A DNA stretch of 64,000 nt from Bryopsis sp. KO-2023 (Eukaryota > Chlorophyta > Ulvophyceae > Bryopsidales > Bryopsidaceae): assembly GCA_030272585.1 (NCBI GenBank), contig BSYQ01000012.1:3348001-3412000 (forward strand), given 5' to 3'. The notes under the pieces were generated by a model, which ran no database searches, was not told the DNA's origin, and saw nothing but the letters and a program-made list of their open reading frames with translations. Both the position numbers and the translations under genes were made by a program. Below, piece by piece: positions 8,556-18,128 of the stretch (position 1 is its first letter; each line of letters begins with the position of its first letter).

Positions 8556-9535
8556 TTAAAAGCAAAGGGGATGCATTGTTGCCTTTCCTTCCGTTGCATT
8601 CAGATACATAGACTGCGTCGTTAGTGCCTCTGCAATGACTTTTACAACTGCAGGGTCAATCGCCGGCGCAACACTTCTTATACTGTTGCTGTCTGCTTTT
8701 GTGGGATCTGTGTTAATAGGATCAAATACCAACTCATGAGCTGTGATGTGCTGTGGTAATTTTTCATCCTCTAGTGATAGGAAAAAAACACCTTCAGTGA
8801 GGGAAGTCTTGATATGTCGAGGGTTACCCTCCCTTACCAACTGGAGCAACCTGAAAAAATGGACAAGTAATGCAAGTCTGGCTGATCAAAGTCACTCTGA
8901 TCTCTGATGCCAACAATGATTCTGTGCGGGTGGGTTTCTTTTGCCTTGAAAGGAATCGAACGTGGTTGAGTTGGCCAAGAAAGAAACCTCACTCGAGTTC
9001 GTTCACACTGAGCAACCGATCATCCGAGTAAGGGCCTTTCCTCACGGCAGGATCCATGCGACTGGAAGCCCCGTCCATGCCGCACACAAGACGTCTAAAC
9101 ATGGCTAAACGTGATTTCACAGCAGGGACAAAACCACTGCACTGAACTGGACCACTGTTAGATGGATGAACTCTCAACACACAGCTGTATGTTGCATCCA
9201 GAAAATCAAGCACGGCACAAATCACCCCGCTGCCCTCGTCCCCCCCCAGGATCAAGATTTCACACCTCGACCGAGGCTGACAGGACCTTCCACGTCATGC
9301 AAAAGACTGTAGCAAAGCTTCTTGAATTTCGCCCTGTTTTCCTCCACCAATGCCCCTTTCTGGACATCGCCCTTCTCCATTCGAATGTTTTTGTTTGGAA
9401 TCGGGCGAACATGACACTCAGAGAATGTGATTTCGGATATGAACCAGGAACCAGATTCATCTACCAATTTCCTGTTCCTCTCAAGAAAATAAGCAGCAGC
9501 TTCGGAAATCAAACAACAACTATAGTTTGTGACAG
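8556..9535 (-). pseudogene. Gene X, unidentified and apparently damaged
   Basis: Minus-strand exons are suggested by protein-like open frames. Exon A (about 9535-9255) contains ISEAAAYFLERNRKL and a long charged segment. Exon B is about 9255-8993. Exon C is about 8850-8556. B and C are joined by a good intron: donor GTGAGG at 8992 and acceptor TTTTTTCAG before 8850, keeping frame. Exons A and B are in different frames, so either a short intron or a frameshift lies between them. No start codon precedes exon A here, whereas the related sequence at 38311 has ATG. Homologous pieces of exon A occur at 31441-31590 and 39440-39530, each divergent from a secreted-protein gene and each broken by stops. 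Function unknown. Confidence 0.45.
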
Positions 9536-9953
9536 AGATTTGCTTGCTTTATTCATGCATCGCCACTCCAATTGTATTCGAATGGCAACTGCTGCTGGCC
9601 TCTGGCTGACTCCCCCATTTCTGACGAAAGAAATCCTCGGCCAGCCCAACGTAGCTCGCGGGGTACAGTACCTTGTGAGGCTTCGGATAGAATTCGGAGG
9701 CGGCGTTGGAGGGCAGACGTGGGGACAAGCATCAAGTTGTGCGGCCGCGTTGGATGTCGACGCTTCGAAGCAAAATCGTGCCTGATGGCGGCTGTTCCAA
9801 AGTCCTGCGCTGACCTGCGACGTCCTTGTCTGCACAACTGTCGCATCCTCGATTCAGAGCCACGGCTTAAAAGAACGCAACGCCCAGTTTCTGCAACAAC
9901 GGATCCTCACAGCAACATCTCTTTCTATTTCATTCAGTGCGAAGCTTGGCTCA
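9530..9953 (+). promoter_or_regulatory. Conserved upstream region of secreted-protein copy 1
   Basis: About 400 bases between gene X and the secreted-protein gene are recognisably conserved upstream of all five family members. A TTAAAA motif at 9867-9872 lies 82-87 bases before the ATG. Equivalent TTAAA motifs precede the other copies at about 30802, 35285, 37909 and 43732 (minus orientation), 82-90 bases from their start codons. This spacing suits a TATA-like core promoter. The divergent layout suggests a shared regulatory region for gene X and the secreted protein. Confidence 0.55.
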
Positions 9954-10506
9954 ATGGTGCCGCTGAAGTTTGTGACCGGTCTGGCTTTGCTGGGGCTCGT
10001 GGGAACTGCATATGGACTCGAGACTCTCGAGCTGAAACGCAGCACAGGTGAACATACACAAGTTTTTGGGTGGTGCCAATCGGAACGACATGGCAGAATT
10101 CGTGACCTTTCTCTGATCGAAGAGTTGATTTCAGTTGTGTGTGTTTGTGCAGATCTGGAGTTGCTTGCGGCGGCCGTGCCCCATGTCCGTACTTTGCTGA
10201 CCGGCGCGCCGAGTTTGAACAGTGAGTTACTGAATTGGTCGCGCTACTGTTAATTCTTATCGGTTTGTGTAACGGCTGAGAGTGGCGCATTTGTTAATAG
10301 ACCGTGATCTTCTGGGAAGGAGACACAAACCCGGCTATGGAAGGAAAAGGTCTTATGGAAAGAAATACGGAAAGAAATACGGCGGCCATAAAAAGAAATA
10401 CGGCGGCCATCGGAGGAAATACGGCGGCCATGGATACAAAAAGCACTATAAAAAGAAGAGCGGCAGTGAAAGGAAACATGGCGGCCATGAAAGGAGCGGA
10501 CACTAG
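9954..10506 (+). CDS. Small secreted cationic protein, copy 1 (KKYGGH repeats)
   Basis: Three exons: 9954-10047, 10153-10221, 10283-10506, giving 128 residues. Exon 1 encodes a clear signal peptide (MVPLKFVTGLALLGLVGTAYG), so the product should be secreted or enter the secretory path. Exon 2 is a short linker. Exon 3 begins with a conserved RDLLGRR motif and ends in a Lys/Tyr/Gly/His-rich tail with the repeated unit KKYGGH, very basic and without cysteine. Donors are GTGAAC and GTGAGT. Acceptors are TGTGCAG and GGCTGAGAG, and phases agree in all five copies. The RR after LLG could be a processing site. Composition resembles glycine-rich antimicrobial or matrix/adhesive proteins, but this is inference. 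I do not recognise the family. Confidence 0.8.
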
Positions 10507-10567
10507 TGACTTTCTGCTGTTGCGCCGCGGCCCAACAAGGTTTGGTTGGCAATGATCCAAAGCGGCA

Positions 10568-10592
10568 GTCGTTGAGTTGTGATTCGTATCGC
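10568..10592 (+). promoter_or_regulatory. Conserved 3' element of the secreted-protein family
   Basis: The phrase gtcgttgagttgtgattcg followed by tatcgc, ending at 10592, lies about 62 bases after the stop codon. It recurs nearly unchanged after the stop of all other copies (minus strand): 30075-30099, 34563-34587, 37094-37118 and 42990-43014. Coding tails differ more than this element does, which suggests a functional 3' UTR or processing signal. Confidence 0.6.
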
Positions 10593-10722
10593 TTTTTTGA
10601 TCCTACTTTTTTTTGAAATGACTTTGAATGAGAGGCAGTGGGAGTGGCAGAAATTCGTGTTCAACGTCCGTATGTCCGTCCACTGAAATCGGTTTTTCTC
10701 TCAACGATTTTCTGGAAGCAGT

Positions 10723-10911
10723 TACCGTAAATGGGGTAATGTTTGCGCGCATGAACTTTCGCGTGTTTTATTTTTGCGACACTAATTTTTGCGATTCAAT
10801 CAGGTCGCAAAGGGCCCAGGGTTCAGGAACCCAATTTTTGCGACACTAATTTTTGCGATTTTTCCTACTCGCAAAAATTAGTCCAACGCAGAAATTAACC
10901 TATCTACGGTA
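10723..10911. mobile_element. MITE with TA target duplication
   Basis: A 185-bp insert (10725-10909) is flanked by TA on both sides. Its ends are imperfect inverted repeats of about 27 bp: the left begins CCGTAAATGGGGTAAT and the reverse complement of the right begins CCGTAGATAGGTTAAT. Inside, tttttgcgacactaattttt occurs twice and an inverted gcaaaaattagt once. The four paralogous secreted-protein units have the uninterrupted sequence gcagttataatgca, a natural empty site. TA duplication and size suit a non-autonomous Tc1/mariner-type element. Confidence 0.85.
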
Positions 10912-12425
10912 TAATGCAAGGGTTTATCCAGGAACCACTTTTTTGTCACGAGCTCTTAGCCAGAGAGTAGTATTTGATTCTGAATGGTCATGATCGTTTA
11001 GAATGATCATTTGGTCATTTGGACTTTTGGTTCCTAGTTTGCAGTTACTACGAGCTCAGTTTTTACCAGTTTTTTTACTTTGTTTTCAACATTTTTGCTT
11101 ATAAAGTAGATTAGATAGTTTTTTGATTCGTTTGGTTACAACAATCTTGAAGACCAAGTTTTTTTTTTAGAGTTGACGGTGCACTTCTTTTTTGGCATCT
11201 TGGAATTGGATCAACAATTTTTTGAGAGAAAAAGAGGAGTTTTTTTGTTGTGTGATTGTGTGGATCCGAGAACAATCAATCCTTTTTAATACTTTTTTCT
11301 CAACTCAAACAGGATTTTAAATCTATTTTTTCAGATAACAATAACAAGAGCAAGAAATATGCCAACTGGAATTGGCATATGTTTTATGTTGAAAACCTTG
11401 GGATTGCCCTGCATGTCTTCCCTCTGTGCACATACTGCAACTAGTGATTGCAGGAAAAACGAGATGGCGCCTTTCGCTCGACACATTTTTCATTTTTGTT
11501 TCTGCCAACAACTTCTCTTTGTGCAGTCCTTGTTTCGCTGTTTACACGTAAAAGCAGGCAATCCTTTCAAAGAAAGGATTCACTGTAATTCATGTTGTGT
11601 GAGGGTGCGTTGCTACTCATATATGTAATTATATCAATGTATGTATTTTTAGAAGTTATCTTTAAAAATAAAAGTTCGGAAATCGAATTACGTCACTGCA
11701 GCTGTCTTGTTACAAAACGAGGGAGAGTCGATTATGGTTTCGTAGAACACATTAATAATGGGTTAGTTTCCTTTACTATGTATATACATATACATTTTTT
11801 TTTTTGGCCCCGAAAGTTGGGGCTTCTTGGGAGCCAGCTGGAGAAAAGAAATCCAACACCAGTGAGTAGCATAAAATGAACAAAATAAAGCCACAACACA
11901 GAGAAAAAACTGACAAAGGCAATGCCATGATTACAAACAATAATCCATTCCCCCCACTTCCCCCGAAAGAAAAGTCAACAATAAAAAGATCCACAAAGCA
12001 GCAATTTCATATGCTTTCTCATAGCAAGTTCTCTGGAAACAAAACCAACCCTACTCGCTCCCCCCCCCAAAAAAAAAAGAATAATCAAAGCAAAAGGCCA
12101 ATCGAACTTCTGCACCGAACCATCCCCTTTTCCAACAAAAATCCGCTTTTTTTTTTCAAATTCCACTTGTTTTGCCACCCAACCCCTCTCCGTTCAATTT
12201 TAATCAAGGCATCATGTGGACCCTTTGACTTTAACGAAACATAATCCTTGAATTACTTTTTGCGACAAGATATTCCAGTCTTGTTCATCCTGCGGGCCCC
12301 AAGTGGGGCCCAGCCCTTGAAGCCGTTTGAATTTGTCTTCCTAGAAAAAAAAAAAAAAAACAAAAACAAAAACATAAAAAAAAGAGCATTTCTTCTTGGA
12401 ATATTCATGTTGAGAAATTATGAAG
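10912..12425. other. 3' flank shared with the 29-44 kb array, then low-complexity DNA
   Basis: From about 10912 to 11730 the sequence is an inverted relative of 29170-29930 and 42000-42840, for example the aggaaccactttt, gatcatttggtc and aaccaagtttttttt phrases. It is therefore part of the duplicated unit. From 11800 to 12425 I see A/T- and C-homopolymer-rich DNA without a supported gene. Confidence 0.6.
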
Positions 12426-15400
12426 CTAAATAAGATTTTTTTGTAATAGGCGGGGTGCGAAGCCCTGTGTCTCCACCCAGTTTTTTTTTAATGAAAATCG
12501 ACACAAAGATTCTGAACGTTCAGTTTCTGGGGCCTGTCAAAAAAAAGACGTCGTATTGGCTCTGTTAAAGTCACAGGGCATTTTTTTTCCAAGCATCTAT
12601 TTTGGAGGTGTAGAAAAAAAAAGACACACAATGCAATATCAAGAAGAAGAAAAAAAACAAAATGCGTTACAAAATCAACTGGCTTATTTGGTAAAAAGTT
12701 CAACCATCTGTCAATTAACTGTTCCTACATTTATGTTTATATTTCCATTTTTTTTGGGGGGGGAGGGGGGGGAGGGGGGTTGGGGAGAATTTATCACTAC
12801 CTGTTTAGCCATTGCACCCATTGTATCTCCTTGGCCGGTAACGACGACTGCCAGAGTATTGGGAGGGCTGCTTTGGAAAATATTTCCGATTCTCTGATCC
12901 ACCATCTTCAATTTATCAATCAATCGTTCCTCCGAAAATTCGGCAGCATCCAAATCCAGTAGCCCATTTTGAACTTTGGCTCTTAATGAAAAAAAAAAGA
13001 GGGGACAAAGAAACGAAGCAGAAAATAAACATATCAGCAAGTGAAATTTTCCAAGAAACTAAGTAGCGGTTCCAACTATGTGCGATGGGACGAAAACATA
13101 GTTTTCAATAGTTGTAAATATAATTTTATTTTTTTTTCCTTTCGAAAAGACCAAAGTGCAGCGATGCGAACATTTTTTAAAAATAGTTTTTGTTTTTTTT
13201 TCCTTTCGGAAACACCAAAGTGCAGCGATGCGAAAATTTTTTCATGCCCTAGGGAAAAGCTGGTGGCCAAATATGAAGATTGAAGTTGATCAAACAGAGA
13301 AAATGCAACTTTACGTTCCGAAAACCAGAGGTCGACATGCATGCGTTTACTTTCTTGGTGTGCCTTTGGAAAAAAAAACCTTAGCCAAGAGTGAAAATTT
13401 CCGCCGACATTCGCAATGAAAATCAGATATGGACAAGAAAGCCACTGAGAAAAGTCCCCCCCCCCATTACTAAGTCGGTTGCACCCATCAGCAAATTGCC
13501 GGAGACTCACCTCTGGAAGTAAAACCTCCCCAAATCTTGCATTTGAGTCCACACAAATTTCGCCTTGCTGGACATTTGCACCATTTTGATGACTGCTTTT
13601 TCGGCGCTTTCGTCAGTATCTATGGAAACCTCATCGGCTGCCGGGAAACTGTGCGTGGCCAATACGTGTTTTCGATCGATCAGACAGCACCGAACTTGCT
13701 GTTCGTGCAACACCTCCACCAGCTTCTTGTTATGCGTCAGCTTTTTGGAATCGCCGTTGGCAAAATCTGGACCTGAATTTGAGGATACCACCCATACATA
13801 TGATTCAGTATAAATCATTAAAAAAAAACAAAAAAAAAGAAAATCAGTATGCTTCAGTAGTTTGGTTTGGCAATTTGGGGGGGTTGGCAGTTCACCAAGT
13901 GCTTTCAACAGGTGTTAAAATGCTCCGGGTAACCAAAAATAAATAATTAAAATGAATTAGAAAAAATAAGAAACACATATATATGTATATTGTACCAATG
14001 TTTAATAATCATTCTCCAAAATCAAATGAAAAAAACGAAGGCAAAAAAAAAAAAAAAATTGACAAATGAAAAAAAAAATCCTTGCCGAGTTTTATCTTCA
14101 TTTTGACGAGGTCCAGAGCTGCCAAAGCATCCACCACCGAATCGTGGGCTCCGTTTTGAATCTTTCGGTGCAAGTATTTGTCTGAAAGCATTTTCAGGGA
14201 GGATCTAGAGGGGAAGCCCTTGGGATGGGGGTACATCACCACGGTGTCCAAAATTTTGAAATGCAAAATTTGCATCGCTTTTAAATCATTTTCGACGCTG
14301 TGGCCCACCAACAGAGTTTCCCTGGACACGTGCTTCAAGAACATTTCCTGCATTTTCGCACGGATCAGGGCCAATTTCAAACTTTATTTTATAACAGAAA
14401 TAATACTTAGAAAAATCTTTTATTTTAAACTGAGAAAAAAAAAAACGTACATGAAGTACATACAATGTTTCAAAAATGCCAGATTTGGTGGTGGTTTTAC
14501 ACTAGACTATGGTTTCTGGAGACAAAAGTTTCAAAAAATACAAAAAATACTTTCTTTCTGGGAAAGAGTGACCAATCTGTTTACATGTATCTATTGAATT
14601 GGGGAAAAAAAGAGCGAATAAACAAACAATGGGGAGCAGCATTTTTTTTGCCCCCCCCCCAAAAATAAATAAATAAATAAATAATAATTAATTAATAAAA
14701 CATTAAATAAAAATAAAAAATTAAACTACGAAATGTCACACCTGTGCGTCCCTGAGAGTCGTCTTCACATTTTTCAACATTTCAGCAGTGATCCCCGAAT
14801 ACGGAGTCAAGTAATCCGTTATAGTGTTTTCAGGTTTCACCAGCTCATCCACCAAAACCTGAAGAAAAAGAAATCATAACAGTCATCTGTCATCTCTATG
14901 ACCTCAAAAAATAATTAAAATACAATCTGCCCTCCAGGAAAAACATATATAAATAAATACATAAAAATTTAACAAATTTGACAAAAAAAACTGTGTGGTT
15001 TGCCTCATAACAGTTTTTTTTATTTTTATTAAATATATTTTTTTAAAAGAGGGTTTGTGGACGTGCAGGAAGGGGCGGTCACCAAAAAAACAAAGTGTTT
15101 CTCGAAAAGAAAAGGATGCCACACATTAAAAGAAACTCATCCAAAAATCTCAAGGCTGTGCCGAAGAGCCGATTTTCTACCTTGCCATTTTCATCAACCA
15201 AACTCATTCTCGTCAATTCTTTTCCATTGGCGGAGTCGCACATTTCACAATCCACAGCCACCATTTTCTCAACCACCGCACCCTCCCCTGCGGAAACATA
15301 AATAAATAAATAAATGATTAAAATAATAAATATAAAATAAATAAGATCAAAGGAACAAAAAATCAGAAAATTTATAAGACACACCATATTTCCTGGTTCT

Positions 15401-16740
15401 TTTTAAATTCTCCAATATTTTCTTTAACCAACCTGCAGGCTTCGTTTCGACGTATCCAGCTGGACATATCTTTTCGCCCTGTTCATCCAAACCCGTGTGC
15501 AGGGGAAAATCGTACTTTCTCATTATAGATTCGCTCAACAAATAATGCTTTGGCCCGGGCGGAGGGGCCACCAGCTTCCTTCTTTTCTGCGCTTGGAATT
15601 GATGCAAGCGGATTTCTTTTTTGGGAACCACCACGCTCAACAGCACACTGGCTCCTTTCACTAAACATAAAACATAAAAAATTGCTCAAAAAATATACAC
15701 TGCACGCATGCATATCTGTTATTTTTAATTTGGCTGGATTAGACCAACCAAAAAAAAAAGGAAAAAAAAGAGGAAAAAAGAGGAGCGTTGCATGCAATTA
15801 AAAAACTAATTTCGGATCACTGCACGAAAAAAAATAAAAATCATATGTGTGGAATAAATTCCCCCTCCTTCCCCCCAAACAAAACCAAGAACAGAAAAAA
15901 AAACCCACCCAACTAATAACAAAGGAAATCAGGCCTGACTGAACTCCAACCTGGCACTACCTCCATTCAAAGTTGTGTAAATTGGATATAGATTTTCTCC
16001 CTGTATACCATAAACCATAATATGCTGTCGCTATGGATAAAAATTCTTTTCCTTCCATCACTCACATGGAGTTTGAACTGCGCTGCTAGCAACGGTGGTC
16101 AGGGGGGTTCCAAACATGGATGCCAAATTCGGCATGTGCTCCTGAATTCATTACAGCTCAAATGAATATATCCGTGAATTCTCATACTCTCAATTCGTTA
16201 TTTTTCATTATTTCTTTAATTTTTAGTTTTATTACATAATTTTTTTATAATTTTTCCGAGGGAGACTTTCGCATTCTCCATTCCAGAAAACACTCTTGTT
16301 GCAATCGAATCCACTGATCGTCTCATCAAATAATTAACCAAGAATGGAACACCGCCTCCTTTCAAAAGAAAACTTGAGTACACACCCACCAACATATTGC
16401 CGAACCCCAAATTTCTCTATCAAAACAAGTAGTTTTTTCTCATAAGAGAATTTGACTTGTGCCAGAATATTTGCCCTTGAAAATCGCACGCAGACCTTGA
16501 TGTGCCACCCACCTTCCTTTGCTGTTTTTCTTGACTCACCTTTTTGGATTCCCACAGCGCTCGATCTATTCCACTGACGTACACCACCAGAAACTTCTGT
16601 ATGAGAGGCATCTTCTTCACTTGGGCCCAACAGGTGGGGGCCCCAGTTGTGGTCAGCGTCCATAATGCCAGTTTGTTAACATCCCCAAACCGAATAGGGA
16701 CGCTAATGTTCTGCAACTCCACACTCGCAGTGGCCTCCAT
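12426..16740 (-). CDS. Rex-type DEDDh 3'-5' RNA exonuclease
   Basis: Ten exons (16540-16740, 16267-16416, 16066-16141, 15385-15660, 15181-15287, 14742-14858, 14086-14347, 13511-13772, 12801-12981, 12426-12533) give 579 residues with consistent phases. The catalytic core shows Exo I VDCEMC (residues 246-251). Exo II is GHSVENDL (324-331), preceded by VLVDELVKPENTITDYLT. Exo III is HDSVVDAL (377-384). All four acidic residues and the catalytic His are present. This pattern belongs to the Rex1/Rexo5 group, which trims 3' ends of 5S rRNA, tRNA, snRNA or snoRNA in the nucleus. The N-terminal region (IRFGDVNKLALWTLTT...) matches the family's pre-catalytic domain. The intron after 14086 is GC-AG. 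The exon 2 donor (GTCTCC) is weak. An upstream exon may extend the N terminus (see 17211-17378). Confidence 0.92.
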
Positions 16741-18128
16741 TGAAAAAACAGAAAAAAAATATGATGACTCAGTATGTTTTTATACTAATATGTAAAAAAA
16801 GAAATTGATTAAATTCATAAGTTAAAAAATACACAAATATGTGCTGAGAGCACAAGCAAGAATGAGTTTTGCTCTTTGATTTTACTGTTTTAATGCATTA
16901 TTATGTTTTTATTTTTATTTTTAACGGGCTGTTGAACACAAATCTTTTCAATCAGGCCTTCTTGAAAAACACATACAAATTTATTCACAAGAGAAAACAA
17001 TACTACATGCATTCTTGGAATTGAAATTCACAATACTTTTGTTCTACTCCAATCTCCAAAAGTTTCCCTCGAATTCCAATTAATTGATTCGTTTCTTTCT
17101 TTCTGTAGGACTTTCTGTATGTGAGTGGAAAAATCCTACTTCTGCAAAGGTGAGCAATACCGATAACAACTGAGAAAGGCAAGCATTGGGAAAAGGGGAC
17201 AAATAGAGACCTGAGCACCATAGACGAGTGCGTTGACTTCCTTCTGGTCCCCCATCGGCCCGCGATTGGAAGCTTCGACTGGGCTGCTTGCATCTGGAGT
17301 CTCTTGCGATGGCCCCGCCGCTCCACGCCACCTCCTCTTTTTCGTGTTATTTGTCACTTCCACCTCTTCTCCTTGCATCCTCGACTGGCCGCCGTCGTTC
17401 TCGGCATTCCGTACCTCCGCACCCTTTTTCCGCAACACACGAGCTCATTCCTCGCAACTGCAAAATTCTCCGTCTTTCCTTCGATTTTTACACCCTCTTT
17501 TGAATCAAACTTGAAAGATCTCTCGACTTCGCAGCCGATATCGAAGGAACTAAACTACATACGCGCTCCATTCCATGACGTACCGTACGTTCGAGAGAAA
17601 AACACCGAACCAGATTCTCGCATTGCTGGTAGAAGCCCCGTCCAGCTCCTTTCTTGCTCAAAAACTTTTCAGACCATGAACATTTTTTCCAGAAACGTAA
17701 AACTGTCATTGGCGTTGCACTTCTCCGAGCTAACCTGTCCGCTCTTCTCCGCGCTCCCCACCCCTGCAGCATTTTCTCCTGCAGCCATTTCGACGCACTC
17801 GGATCGAGGCGAAGCGCCCTCTCCACAATCAGCCATCTTATCGCTTCTATCTTTCTTTCCCCCGCTCCTCGTCTTGCAGTCCAGCAGTGCCCTTGGGCGA
17901 AAAAGCTTTTGATATATTTATCCAAGCGAAGAGCTGGGGCCTGCGGACGTCACTGAATACGTAATTTGTGTGGCATAAATATTTCATTACTAATCGATCG
18001 ATTTCTACTTGGCCAGCCGATTTTTGTTTCGAGGTGCCACCTACAGTGCGCAACAAGGGTCGATTTTTTTCAACCTTTTGAACAAGGGGAAGGAGGTAGC
18101 TGCTGCAAACCTGCTGTAATTTTCCGGT
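16741..18128. promoter_or_regulatory. Divergent intergenic region between exonuclease and THUMPD1
   Basis: About 1.4 kb separates two divergently transcribed RNA-processing genes. The middle (17200-17950) is more GC-rich and holds overlapping open frames on both strands (17304-17912 plus, 17488-17925 minus). Apart from the possible exon at 17211-17378 I cannot support these as genes. Shared regulation of the pair is plausible but unproven. Confidence 0.45.
17211..17378 (-). CDS. Possible N-terminal first exon of the RNA exonuclease
   Basis: A 56-codon open stretch starts MQGEEVEVTNNTKKRRW and ends at a possible donor (CAG|GTCTCT, phase 0). The T-rich tract at 16741-16765 followed by AATGGAG|GCC could act as an acceptor in the same phase, replacing the first two codons of the 16740 start. 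The basic KKRRW would serve as a nuclear signal. The donor is weak, so the ATG at 16740 remains a real alternative. Confidence 0.45.

Noticed and set aside
9509..9846. Open frames on both strands between gene X and secreted copy 1
   Set aside because: The region is the conserved promoter-like flank; frames are broken in the paralogous copies.
10282..10555. Other-frame readings of the KKYGGH repeat (Asn/Thr-Ala or Phe-Met rich)
   Set aside because: Repeat DNA is open in several frames; only one frame continues the signal peptide in all copies.
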